NCBI GenBank assembly: GCA_018261755.1
Contig: JAGTRJ010000006.1
Span: forward strand, 1 to 64,000
Origin: Burkholderiaceae bacterium
GTDB taxonomy: Bacteria > Pseudomonadota > Gammaproteobacteria > Burkholderiales > Burkholderiaceae_D
Length of the DNA: 64,000 bases
Reading direction: 5' to 3'
The stretch's first letter is position 1; the number at the start of each line of letters is the position of its first letter. The notes below the pieces were generated by a model. That model was not told the DNA's origin. It worked only from the letters and a program-made list of their open reading frames with translations, and ran no database searches. The translations under genes were made by a program, and so were the position numbers. This document shows, one piece after another, positions 27,631 through 36,091 of this stretch.

Positions 27631-27750
27631 GCAGGGGTATATAGCCAAAACCCTGCGCCGGGCCACAGTTTTACTGGCGATTATAAAATACTGGCCGGAG
27701 TATACTTTTCCCTTACTGACCCAAAACATGGTTCCGGTCAGTTATTTTGG
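27631..27750 (+). repeat. Interspersed ~120-bp repeat, copy 3
   Basis: Full-length copy beginning GCAGGGGTATATAGCC and ending CCGGTCAGTTATTTT. It has the best preserved ACTGACC...GGTCAGT hairpin followed by TTATTTT. It sits between the convergent plsY and SDR genes. Confidence 0.85.
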
Positions 27751-27790
27751 GCACTGATGGCCGTCCGGCCACCAGCAATGCACGTTCCGG

Positions 27791-28711
27791 CTAACCGCGC
27801 GCCAGCGATGACAGCGCGGCAAACTGCTCCTGACGCAGCACCGCATCCGCTTCGGCCAGCCGCGCCGCATCCGGCAGCGACGGCATGTGATCGGTGGCGA
27901 CGCTGATATCGCGCCACGCTTCGTCCTGCGCCTGACGGAAGATATCGGCCTGCTCCGCCATCAAAACCGCATCGCTACCTAGCAGCAGGTGCACCGGCGG
28001 ATTGTCGTGATGCGCCAGCTTGACTATCACCTGCGCCATCCGGCACGGATCACCGGCTTCGTTGCCGGCAAAACCGCTCAGCATGCCGTGAAAGGCGCCA
28101 ACCGTTTCGGCATAATCGGGCAGAATCGCGGCGCCATCCTTGACCGCCTGCAGCGCCCAGTCGGTGCGGATGCCGCCCGGTTCGACCGTCACCACCTTGA
28201 TGCCGAGCGGTCGCACTTCCTTGTCCAACGCTTCCGTCAAGCCGTTGACCGCCCATTTGGCAGCCTGATAAGCCGTCAGGCCGGCAGTGCCAATCCGTCC
28301 GCCAATCGACGAAATCTGGATGATGTGGCCGCTACGCTGCTGCCGCATCACCGGCAGCGCGGCCCGCGTCAGATTGACCACGCCGTAGAAATTGGTGTCG
28401 ATCTGGGCGCGGAAATCCGCTGCAGTCATCTGCTCGAACGGCAGCAACTGGCCATAGCCGGCATTGTTGACCAGCACGTCCAGCCGACCGAACACCTCAA
28501 CCGCCAGCCGCACCGCTTCCTGCGCCGCCGCCGCATCGGTCACGTCCAGCGCCGCCGTATGCAGCCGCTCCGGATAGCGCGCAATCAGATCATCGAGCGT
28601 TTGCGGCTGACGCGCTGTCGCCAGCACGCTGTCACCCGCCCGCAAGGCCGCTTCCACCATACTGCGGCCAAGACCGCGTGAACTGCCTGTTACCAACCAG
28701 ATTTTTGCCAT
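27791..28711 (-). CDS. Short-chain dehydrogenase/reductase
   Basis: The 306-residue classical SDR has the cofactor motif TGSSRGLG near the N-terminus, NNAGYG near residue 87, and the catalytic ISSIGG...YQAAK triad. A basic residue (ATARQP) after the second strand suggests NADP(H) preference. Substrate unknown. Length is slightly over the classical 250 because of a C-terminal extension common in the GLGRSMVEAAL subgroup. It is separated by 65 bases from the small membrane protein upstream. Confidence 0.88.
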   Translation of the reverse strand: MAKIWLVTGSSRGLGRSMVEAALRAGDSVLATARQPQTLDDLIARYPERLHTAALDVTDAAAAQEAVRLAVEVFGRLDVLVNNAGYGQLLPFEQMTAADFRAQIDTNFYGVVNLTRAALPVMRQQRSGHIIQISSIGGRIGTAGLTAYQAAKWAVNGLTEALDKEVRPLGIKVVTVEPGGIRTDWALQAVKDGAAILPDYAETVGAFHGMLSGFAGNEAGDPCRMAQVIVKLAHHDNPPVHLLLGSDAVLMAEQADIFRQAQDEAWRDISVATDHMPSLPDAARLAEADAVLRQEQFAALSSLARG

Positions 28712-28776
28712 GATGTGTTTCCCGTTTGTCTTGTTTGTCCTGCCGGATCCGTCGACGAATGCGATCGGATCGCTGC

Positions 28777-29166
28777 TTACGGCTTATCCGGTGATTGCTC
28801 GGCCTGTTTCGGCGCCTCCGCCGCACCCTCGCTCTTCGGCGCGCAGCAGCCCCAGCGGCTGGCCAGGCGCTGCTTCAATTGCTCGCGCTGTTCGTCAGTC
28901 ATGCTGTCGTCGTGCGACCGGCGCTCCCGACCACGGCAGCCGCAGCAGCGGAAGCAGCCGAACAGGATCTTGCACAGCAGCAGCAGGCCGAGCGCCTGAC
29001 AGTAATTGACTTGCTGCACGCCGGCAAACAGTGACGGCATCAGCCAGTTCCATAGCAGCATCACCACCCCGCCGAGGGCGGCAACGCCAACCACAATCAG
29101 CGCCGCCTTGCCGATGCAGCGCGAAATGCGGCAAGGCTTCTTGTCAGAGGTTTCGCAAATGCTCAT
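28777..29166 (-). CDS. Small Cys-rich membrane protein paired with an ECF sigma factor
   Basis: The 129-residue protein has a short cytoplasmic start with two Cys (CRISRC), a hydrophobic span (residues about 19-45), a second hydrophobic span (LGLLLLCKILF), then a Cys-rich turn (CFRCCGCRGRER). A basic/acidic tail includes MTDEQREQLKQRL and GCC. It lies 17 bases after the ECF sigma gene on the same strand, so it is probably co-transcribed and could act as its membrane-bound sensor or anti-sigma partner, perhaps responding to metal or redox. That role is inference; I do not recognise a family. Confidence 0.6.
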   Translation of the reverse strand: MSICETSDKKPCRISRCIGKAALIVVGVAALGGVVMLLWNWLMPSLFAGVQQVNYCQALGLLLLCKILFGCFRCCGCRGRERRSHDDSMTDEQREQLKQRLASRWGCCAPKSEGAAEAPKQAEQSPDKP

Positions 29167-29183
29167 GTTGATGTTCCTTTCGT

Positions 29184-29783
29184 TCAGATGAATTCTTGAT
29201 AAATCGTTTGCAGCCTTGCGCGCAGATGCCGCACCGCCAGTCGCTTCTGCCCCAGGAGCGTGTTCAACTTGACGCCGGTTTCCTCGGCCATTTCACGGAA
29301 GCTCTTGCCATCGAGTTCGTGCGCGATGAACACTTCACGCTGCGCCGGCGGCAATTCCTCCAGCGCGGCGGACACCGCATCCAGCATCTGCGCCCGCAGA
29401 TAGGCTGCTTCCGGTCCATCGTCCAGCGCCGGCAGCGCCTGCTCCAGCCAGTAGCCTTCGTCGCCACCGTCACCCCCGTCGCTGGCATCGTCTGCCAGCA
29501 GCAGCGGCTGCTCGCGCTTCTTGCGGAAGCGGTCAACGATGCGGTTTTTCGCCACCCGGAACAGCCAGGCGCCAATCTGCTCGATCGGCCCCGGCAGGCG
29601 GTACGCTTCGACAAACGAGGAAAAAACGTCCTGCAGGATGTCTTCCGCCTCGCCCGGATCTGGCACCCGCTGGCGGATGAAGTTGCCCAGCCGCTCGCTT
29701 TCGCGGGCGATGGTTTCGGTGATGCGTCGGTCCTGGTCGGCCATCGGCGTCGGCAGATAAACGGCTGGTGGTGGAGTGTCCAT
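29184..29783 (-). CDS. ECF-type RNA polymerase sigma factor
   Basis: The 199-residue protein has region 2 (DPGEAEDILQDVFSSFVEAYR, then GAWLFRVAKNRIVDRFRKK) and region 4 (LEELPPAQREVFIAHELDGKSFREMAEETGVKLNTLLGQKRLAVRHLR). This is the two-domain form of an extracytoplasmic-function sigma factor. An acidic, glycine-rich linker (ASDGGDGGDEG) separates the two. Either the first ATG or an ATG 13 codons later could be used. The downstream Cys-rich membrane protein is its likely partner. Target genes unknown. Confidence 0.88.
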   Translation of the reverse strand: MDTPPPAVYLPTPMADQDRRITETIARESERLGNFIRQRVPDPGEAEDILQDVFSSFVEAYRLPGPIEQIGAWLFRVAKNRIVDRFRKKREQPLLLADDASDGGDGGDEGYWLEQALPALDDGPEAAYLRAQMLDAVSAALEELPPAQREVFIAHELDGKSFREMAEETGVKLNTLLGQKRLAVRHLRARLQTIYQEFI

Positions 29784-29990
29784 ACCCGTGAAGACGAATT
29801 AAGGGCAGAAATATTGTATGCGCGTTGAAAAAATCTTTCCGGCCACGAAACCCATGCCCCGTTGCGTCAGGGCAGACCGGCATGTGCCTACAATGGTAAA
29901 GATCTGGTTAAGATAGGAACCAATTCAAGAAAGAACCCATTGCGATGCCGCACGCGCCGCAGCCACCCTCTCTTGCCGGAATTGCCACCG

Positions 29991-30905
29991 ATGAAATTCG
30001 AAATCGACAGCGAAATCACCTTGCGCAAGCTGGAAATATTCCTGGCTTTCATCCAGAGCGGGAATATTTCGAAGGCGGCCGAACTGCTGGACACCAGCCC
30101 GGTGAGCGTCCATCGCGCGCTACATTCGCTCGAACAAGGGATGAAGTGCCAGCTGTTCCGGCGCGAAGGGCGCGCGCTCATGCCGACTGCGGCGGCGGCA
30201 CTGCTGGCGGAAACGGCGCGCGAAGTGATTGATGCGATGGCGCGCGGGATTTCGCTCACCCGCGCGGCGGCCGGCATTTCGTCCGACCGCCTGCGCATCG
30301 GCTCGCTCTATTCGCTAACGGCCGATATCGCGCCGCAAGTCATCACGCAACTGAAGGCGAGGCGGCCCGAACTCAGGATCGAACTGGTGCTGGGCTCGAA
30401 TGACGATTTGCTGGACAAGCTGAACCGTTCGCAGATCGATGCCGTACTGATGGGCATTCCGTCCGGCGAACCTCATGCGTTCGAGGTGGTGCCACTGTTC
30501 GAGGATGAGATTTATTTCGCTTGCCCGGCTGACAGCAGCCAGCCGCTGCCGGACGAAATCGACCTGCGCGATTACCGCGAGGCCGATTTCGTTGCGCTGA
30601 CCGATGGCTTCGTCACCTATCACGGCTTTCTCGAGGCCTTCCGCATCGCCGGCTTCACGCCCAAAATCGTCAGCCAGGCGAGCGACATTTTTTCCCTGAT
30701 CAGCCTTGTTTCCGCCGGCATGGGTTTTACCCTGCTGCCGGGCCGAGTGAAGGATGCACTGGGGAACCGGGTCCGGCTTGTGCCGCTAGCGCCCCGCTTT
30801 CGCATGCGCCAGACCATCGGCCTCCTCTTCCTGCATGCGCGCGAACACGACCCGACGCTGCTGTCACTCGCCGCTGTCTGCCGGCAGATCTGGCGCCAGC
30901 GCTAA
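29991..30905 (+). CDS. LysR-family transcriptional regulator
   Basis: The 304-residue protein has the LysR N-terminal helix-turn-helix (LEIFLAFIQSGNISKAAELLDTSPVSVHRALHSLE) and a two-subdomain effector-binding region (RLRIGSLYSLTADIAPQVITQLK to the end). I start it at ATG 29991 because the upstream in-frame 43 residues precede the normal LysR start and look non-coding. It lies 183 bases upstream of the AEC transporter on the same strand, an arrangement reminiscent of MdcR with malonate genes, though no other mdc genes are seen. Effector unknown. Confidence 0.88.
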   Translation: MKFEIDSEITLRKLEIFLAFIQSGNISKAAELLDTSPVSVHRALHSLEQGMKCQLFRREGRALMPTAAAALLAETAREVIDAMARGISLTRAAAGISSDRLRIGSLYSLTADIAPQVITQLKARRPELRIELVLGSNDDLLDKLNRSQIDAVLMGIPSGEPHAFEVVPLFEDEIYFACPADSSQPLPDEIDLRDYREADFVALTDGFVTYHGFLEAFRIAGFTPKIVSQASDIFSLISLVSAGMGFTLLPGRVKDALGNRVRLVPLAPRFRMRQTIGLLFLHAREHDPTLLSLAAVCRQIWRQR

Positions 30906-31088
30906 GCTGTGGCTCGGCACCGCCACAAATCATTCCGCTTTCCGTAACAATTCTGCGGCCAGCTTGATTGATTGCCTGCTCCTCTCGGCTTAACTTGATG
31001 CTGCCACAACAGCATTCGTCGCGCCTGACGCTCCACCAGCGAACGGGCGCAAGTGGAATCATTCACCATCGAAGCGGAAACAATCGTC

Positions 31089-32063
31089 ATGACTTATCTC
31101 ATCATCAAGGCGCTGGCGCCGATCATCGTCATCATGCTGCTGGGGTTCTGGGCCGGGAAATCGAAGCTGGTGGACAACAGCAACGTCTCGCTGCTGAACA
31201 TTTTCCTGATGGATTTCGCGCTGCCGTGCGCGCTGTTTCTGGCCACCATCCAGACGCCGTGGGATGGCATCGTCAGCCAGCTGCCGCTGATCGCGGTGCT
31301 GACATTGTCGATGTGGCTCGCCTACGGGGCGATTTATCTGGCGGCAGTCAGATTCTGTGGCAAATCGTCGCAGGATGCCGCCGTGCTGGCGCTGACCGTG
31401 GCGCTGCCGAACTATGCCGCCCTCGGCCTGCCGATTCTGAACGGCGTGTTCGGCGAAAGCACCGGCATTTCGCTCAACGTGGCCATTTCCATTTCGTGCG
31501 GCGCGGTGCTGATGACGCCGTTGTGCCTGATGATGCTTGAAGCCGGACAGGCGGCGCAACGCGGGCAACAGGCATCGTTCAGTTCGCTGTTGCCGAGGCT
31601 GGTCTATCTGTCGTTCAAGAAACCGATCGTGTTCGGCCCGCTGGCCGGAGTGGCCGGCGCGGCCATTCTTGGCGCGGCCCATATCACCATTCCCGAATTG
31701 CTGATCGTGACCATGAAACCGCTGGCGGCAGCCGCCCTCGCGGCCGCGTTATTCCTGACCGGCGTCATCCTGTCGGCCCGCAAGCTGAAAATCAATGCGC
31801 AGGTGCTGGCCGGCACGGTGGTCAAAAACATCGTGCAGCCGCTGATCGCGTGGGGCATCGTACTGCTGTTCGGCATTGATCCGGTCACCGGGCGCATCGG
31901 CATTCTGCTGATCGCTCTGTCCGCCGGCTTCTTCGGCGTCGTGTTCGGCAACCGCTTCGGCGTGGAATCGCCAGATGCCGAAGGCGCGCTGCTGGTCAGC
32001 ACCGGCGCGTTCGTCGTCACCATCCCGCTGTTCATCGTGCTGACCTCGGCGATGGTGGCATAG
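31089..32063 (+). CDS. AEC-family (auxin efflux carrier type) transporter
   Basis: The 324-residue membrane protein has about ten hydrophobic segments and the AEC pattern: APIIVIMLLGFWAGK, LLNIFLMDFALPCALF, ALPNYAALGLPIL with its characteristic mid-membrane break, and MKPLAAAALAAALFLTGV. Family members move organic acids such as malonate; the substrate here is unknown. The start is at the ATG that begins the first membrane span. The preceding LysR gene probably controls it. About 35 bases separate it from the next, unrelated gene. Confidence 0.82.
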   Translation: MTYLIIKALAPIIVIMLLGFWAGKSKLVDNSNVSLLNIFLMDFALPCALFLATIQTPWDGIVSQLPLIAVLTLSMWLAYGAIYLAAVRFCGKSSQDAAVLALTVALPNYAALGLPILNGVFGESTGISLNVAISISCGAVLMTPLCLMMLEAGQAAQRGQQASFSSLLPRLVYLSFKKPIVFGPLAGVAGAAILGAAHITIPELLIVTMKPLAAAALAAALFLTGVILSARKLKINAQVLAGTVVKNIVQPLIAWGIVLLFGIDPVTGRIGILLIALSAGFFGVVFGNRFGVESPDAEGALLVSTGAFVVTIPLFIVLTSAMVA

Positions 32064-32115
32064 TCGCGAAAACGCTTGTACAGTTCAGGCTTACCGATGG
32101 TTGGGAGTGGGATTC

Positions 32116-32583
32116 ATGATGCAAAAAGCGATAAGAAGGAAAGACCGGGCCAGCAGCGATGAAGAAGCCAGGAACCTGATGACAAACTGCGCCTACGGCG
32201 TGCTGGCAACCGCCGATCTGGCGGCGCAACCGTACGCCGTGCCGCTGAGCTACGTCTTCCGCGAGCACGCCATCTACTTTCACTGCGCGAACGAAGGCCA
32301 CAAGCTCGACAACCTGAACGCCAACCCGGCGGTTTCGTTTTGCGTCGTTGGCCAGACCCGGGTGCTGCCGGACATGTTCTCGACCGAATATGAAAGCGCG
32401 ATCGCGTTCGGCTCCGCGCACAAGGTTGAAGGCAGCGAAAAAGAGGAGGCGCTGCTATTGATTCTGGAAAAATATGCGCCCGGATTCATCACGCAAGGCA
32501 AACAGTATCTGGCCGCAAGGCTCGAACAGGTGACTGTGTTCAGGATCGACGTGCAACGCCTGAGCGGCAAGGCCAGAAGATAA
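32116..32583 (+). CDS. Pyridoxamine 5'-phosphate oxidase-like flavin-binding protein
   Basis: The 155-residue protein belongs to the FMN-binding split-barrel (NimA/PNPOx-like) family: EEARNLMTNCAYGVLATADLAAQPYAVPLSYVF at the N-terminus and IYFHCANEGHKLDNLNANPAVSFCVVG in the middle. It probably binds FMN or a related cofactor. I choose ATG 32116 because it follows GGGAGTGGG. Specific activity is unknown. Cytoplasmic. Confidence 0.82.
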   Translation: MMQKAIRRKDRASSDEEARNLMTNCAYGVLATADLAAQPYAVPLSYVFREHAIYFHCANEGHKLDNLNANPAVSFCVVGQTRVLPDMFSTEYESAIAFGSAHKVEGSEKEEALLLILEKYAPGFITQGKQYLAARLEQVTVFRIDVQRLSGKARR

Positions 32584-32613
32584 TTGGCCGAACCGCTGCC
32601 AGCACACGCCGCC

Positions 32614-33009
32614 TTAATCGACCAGTCTGGACAATCTCGAATGCTGCGCTTTAAGATTGATGATGAGGCGATCGTAATGATGGAACTGGACGATGGCCCG
32701 TACCACCAGATAACCGCCCAGAATGACCAACACGAGGCATAGCAACAACAGCGGCAGCAGGATGTTCAATACGCTCAACACATCATAATAACTGGATGTC
32801 GCCACCAGCACGCTCAATACCGAAAGCGGCAAAGCAAATACCGCGATACCGGTGCGCAGCAGCGACAAGGCAGTCCGTTTTTCCGACAGCAGCAGCTCTA
32901 TCTGATTGAATACGATTCGCGGCATCCGGCCGTTATCCGGCTCCGGTGTGGCATCTGTTACAGATGCATCGGATGCCTGAGAGTTGTCGTCAAGCATCAT
33001 GTCCTCCAT
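32614..33009 (-). CDS. Inner-membrane protein with DUF202-like segment
   Basis: The 131-residue protein starts with an acidic ~30-residue tail, followed by LLLSEKRTALSLLRTGIAVFALPLSVLSVLV (resembling DUF202) and a second hydrophobic span (VLNILLPLLLLCLVLVILGGYLVV). A basic helix ends it. It is the last gene with backbone-like composition before the island. Function unknown; topology of two spans is clear. Confidence 0.65.
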   Translation of the reverse strand: MEDMMLDDNSQASDASVTDATPEPDNGRMPRIVFNQIELLLSEKRTALSLLRTGIAVFALPLSVLSVLVATSSYYDVLSVLNILLPLLLLCLVLVILGGYLVVRAIVQFHHYDRLIINLKAQHSRLSRLVD

Positions 33010-33128
33010 ATTTTTGCGCTACCCCAAGGGATTCCTGCGTTTGTCGGCAATTCGTGCCGATTCTACATGGGGCAACCGATGCCACCACTTGAGCAAACGC
33101 ATGCTCCAAGCTCACGCGATAGATTGTT

Positions 33129-35666
33129 ACAGCTTCCGGCAATTTGGAATAAATAATGCTGCTGGCGTCTGTTCATCGACCAAAGCGGAAGTTCAAGTTT
33201 ATGATGGGAAATGACTGATTATGGATGCAGAGCAGTACTTTAATGAGCTATCGACTGTTTGGGAAACTGGATCCTTGCCAGTGGGCTGTCGCCTATAACA
33301 TCCCCAAAACCGCACTTTCATGAGCAATTGTTAATTGATATCGCGCAAACATGAAATTGAAATCATCCTTTATGTTCTTTCGATGTTTATGCTGACGTCA
33401 AATTGACCTAGGCGCTGATTTTGACTGCCCCATTGCTGGCGTCTGAAGCCACTGAGCGGGCAACAGCTTGCGCAGCATGCGAGTGGTGCAACGAATTTCG
33501 GCGTCCTGATTCAATTGTGCATCGGCATCAACAAGCCAATATCTTGTTTCGTTCCATGACAGAAGCTTACCTTGGAGAGTTATATGACTTATGCGCATAG
33601 AGTAACTTCATTGGGAATAATGATATTGATGTCGATTTCGGCAACGACTTGTGCTGCATCTGCGACCGCGACAACTACGCTTGAGCAAACGATTATTCCA
33701 GTAGCTGTGCCTGCCAATTCGCCGAAAATTCTTCCCAACGAGGTTTCAAAATTCTCAAAGTATGGCTATGGCGTATGGAAAGCCGGAGATGGAATCCCTT
33801 ACGAAAAAAGATTTGACCTTTTGCCCAAGGCTTATGAGGCCGAAGCCAGCAAGACAAAAAAAGTGGCAAATTTGCTGAGGTTTTTTTCCATGAGCGATAT
33901 TCACATCACTGATGTTCAATCACCGGCTCAAACCATTAATTTCGGCATGCAAGCGCAACCTGGCATGTCTTCAGCGTATTCGCCCACCATTCCTTATACA
34001 ACACACGTGCTGGATGCGGCTGTGCAGACCGTCAACCTTTTGCACAAGAAGCAGCCATTTGACTTCGGCATTTTTCTTGGTGATGCCATCAATAATTCGC
34101 AACACAATGAACTGAGATGGTATATCGACATTATCGATGGCGGTAATATCAACCCGAATTCAGACCCGAAATCAAAGCCCTCGACGGATTACATGCGTCC
34201 TTATGAGGCTCGAGGGTTGGATAAGACCATTCCCTGGTATCAGGTCATGGGTAACCACGATCACTTCTGGAGTGGGGTTGAAATACCGAATGACTACATC
34301 AAGCAAACCGTGGTTGGCGAAAATATACTCAACATGGGCGATATCATCAAAGCCAACAAGGATGACCTGAACAGCCGCGGGTTCTATATGGGAGTCGTCG
34401 ATGTCAATACGTCGGAAGGCAAAGTAATCAATTTTGGGGCGGTGGCCGGATATTCGACACCTCCCAAAGTGAACGCCAATGCACAACGATTCATTGTTTC
34501 CAGAAACCAGTGGATCGCCGAGTTTTTCAACACCGTTTCCAACCCAATTGGCCATGGGTTCTCTCAGGATAACGTCAAGACGGGATTTGCCAGCTACACC
34601 TTTGAACCCAAGGCAGGTCTGCCGCTTAAGGTGATTGCCCTTGATGACACGGACTGCGACACGTGCAAGCTGGGAAATGGCGCTCTCGGCTACCTCGACA
34701 AGGATCGTTATGACTGGCTGGTGCACGAACTCGACAAGGGGCAAGCCGAAGGCAAATTAATGATTGTCGCCGCGCATGTGCCCGTCGGCGTGAGCGTGCC
34801 CGGATTTTCCATGTTTGATTCGGCCTCATCCCCCAAGGAAGATGCGCTGATTGCCAAGCTTCACAACTATCCAAACCTAATCATGTGGATATCGGGTCAT
34901 CGCCACTTCAATTCAGTGACGGCCATGCCTTCTCCAGATGCCAATCGCCCTGAATTGGGCTTTTGGGTTGTTGAAACAGCATCCTTGAGAGATTTTCCGC
35001 AGCAGTTCCGCTATTTTGATATCGTGCGAAATAGTGACAACACCGTTTCGATCTTCACGACCAATGTAGATCCGGTCGTCAAGCCAGGATCTCCTGCTGC
35101 GAAATCGCGTTCGTATGGGATTGCCACTGGTGCGATATTCAATTCCTGGCCGCCATACTCTCCGTCTGGCGCCTACAACGCCGAGCTTTTCAAGAAACTG
35201 AGCCCAGAAATGCAGGAAAAGATTCAGAAATATTGAACGTATCTGATTGAAAGACGGCAACTGTTAGCGCCGATAGGTTTTTGACCTAGGCTGCCGGGAT
35301 TCATTGACCCATACGCATGCTTCGTAAACGACTGTTTACTCAAGCGATTATGGGGTTGAAGTTAGGGCAGTCAGAATTGGCAGCCTGGGTCCAAATCGCG
35401 TTGGCGCAAACATGTAAGCACTGAGTTTCTGGTGTTGGCCGGTTGCCGTCCTTCGTTTTTGAAGAAACCGGACATTCGGTCCGTATTCGACTTCACCGTT
35501 TGCAATTAGTGTGACACCAGCCATTCGGTTGAATCACCTACTACGACAGCAAGGGCCGAATAGTCGCCGAAGAAATAATGAAGGCCGAGCAAATGCCCGG
35601 CCTTTTGTGTCATTATGTTTCCGACAGACTTTATTCTCGGCCGACAGACTTTATTGTTTTAGATCA
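33129..35666 (+). mobile_element. Remnant of an older Tn7-like element (tniQ2 tail + cargo + right end)
   Basis: At 33129-33183 the sequence repeats, in the same orientation, the last codons and downstream flank of tniQ2 (48440-48495, with only a few mismatches). At 35554-35666 it ends in a copy of the transposon right end found at 59435-59546. The order tniQ2 tail - cargo - right end is the same as in the complete element, so this is best read as the right part of an earlier insertion at the same site. Its transposition core has been lost. From 33184 to 33583 I see no convincing gene. Confidence 0.6.
33584..35236 (+). CDS. Secreted metallophosphoesterase (TIGR03768-like)
   Basis: The 550-residue protein has a hydrophobic signal peptide (GIMILMSISATTCAASA) and a calcineurin-like metallophosphoesterase domain: MSDIHITD near residue 103, FLGDAINN, MGNHDHFW, AAHVPVG and SGHRHFNS, which together supply the two-metal site. 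It should hydrolyse phosphoesters in the periplasm or outside the cell. The ATG follows TTGGAGAG. Codon use is more AT-rich than in the backbone and it lies between transposon remnants, so it is probably cargo of the older element. Substrate unknown. Confidence 0.82.
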   Translation: MTYAHRVTSLGIMILMSISATTCAASATATTTLEQTIIPVAVPANSPKILPNEVSKFSKYGYGVWKAGDGIPYEKRFDLLPKAYEAEASKTKKVANLLRFFSMSDIHITDVQSPAQTINFGMQAQPGMSSAYSPTIPYTTHVLDAAVQTVNLLHKKQPFDFGIFLGDAINNSQHNELRWYIDIIDGGNINPNSDPKSKPSTDYMRPYEARGLDKTIPWYQVMGNHDHFWSGVEIPNDYIKQTVVGENILNMGDIIKANKDDLNSRGFYMGVVDVNTSEGKVINFGAVAGYSTPPKVNANAQRFIVSRNQWIAEFFNTVSNPIGHGFSQDNVKTGFASYTFEPKAGLPLKVIALDDTDCDTCKLGNGALGYLDKDRYDWLVHELDKGQAEGKLMIVAAHVPVGVSVPGFSMFDSASSPKEDALIAKLHNYPNLIMWISGHRHFNSVTAMPSPDANRPELGFWVVETASLRDFPQQFRYFDIVRNSDNTVSIFTTNVDPVVKPGSPAAKSRSYGIATGAIFNSWPPYSPSGAYNAELFKKLSPEMQEKIQKY

Positions 35667-35670
35667 TCAC
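35554..35670. repeat. Transposon right-end copy 1 (117-bp direct repeat)
   Basis: Nearly identical to 59435-59550. It contains a hairpin (AAGGCCGAGC / GCCCGGCCTT), two tandem CCGACAGACTTTATT units (35621 and 35641) and the terminal TTTTAGATCA followed by TCAC. It abuts the left end of the complete element at 35671. The 317 bases between the phosphoesterase gene and this repeat show no gene. Confidence 0.8.
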
Positions 35671-35816
35671 TGATCGATAGGAATAAAGTCTGTCAGATCA
35701 ACCATGCTAAGTCATTGATTTCACTAAGCCACAGAAATTAGTACGAAAGCGCAATGTCTGTCGGAACATTGCTACGCCCAGTCAAACTACTCCGTTCTTG
35801 CGCTAAAGTCTGTCGG
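35671..35816. repeat. Left transposon end with three AGTCTGTC units
   Basis: Starts TGATCGATAGG and contains AATAAAGTCTGTC (35682), AATGTCTGTCGG (35753) and TAAAGTCTGTCGG (35804), all in the orientation opposite to those of the right end. Spacing of about 50-70 bases resembles the spaced transposase sites of a Tn7 left end. Confidence 0.65.
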
Positions 35817-35848
35817 CGCTGCTAACTCGTCATTGATATATAGCGCAA

Positions 35849-35990
35849 ACACTGGCGTCTGCTTGTCGGCCAAACCTGCTTTTCGATTGTTTTCTTGCGT
35901 GGGTCAGCTATGCGACAGCTAACAGTCTCTCAGCGTGGCTGGAAGTCTGGTTTAACGTCTGCTTTTTGTTTTCATGAGAGGGACTCTCTA
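35849..35990. repeat. Cargo-boundary repeat, copy A
   Basis: From CACTGGCGTCTGC to about GAGGGACTCTC this stretch matches 48472-48620 at roughly 85%, including an exact GTGGGTCAGCTATGCGACAG run. Both copies lie just 3' of a minus-strand cargo gene. Confidence 0.75.
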
Positions 35991-36025
35991 CCCTTTGCTG
36001 ACGATCAGATGCTTAGAGAGCGGAC

Positions 36026-36091
36026 GTTCAACGTGGAGTTGAGGCGCCTGCGCGGCTTTTCGCGCAGGTCGCCTCGAGCGTAGGGTTAAGC
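36026..36091 (-). repeat. attC-like (integron cassette) recombination site
   Basis: The 66-base site starts GTTCAAC (fits RYYYAAC) and ends GTTAAGC (fits GTTRRRY). Inside is a long hairpin, GAGGCG-CCTGCGCG / CGCGCAGG-T-CGCCTC around a GCTTTT loop, with one unpaired base in an otherwise paired arm. Size, end boxes and extrahelical base agree with integron attC sites. No integrase gene (intI) is in the window. It overlaps the end of the gene at 36028. Confidence 0.55.

Noticed and set aside
33398-33598. Minus-strand frame of 66 codons upstream of the metallophosphoesterase
   Set aside because: No ribosome-binding site or family match; it lies in a decayed transposon remnant. It might be a gene fragment but I cannot support it.
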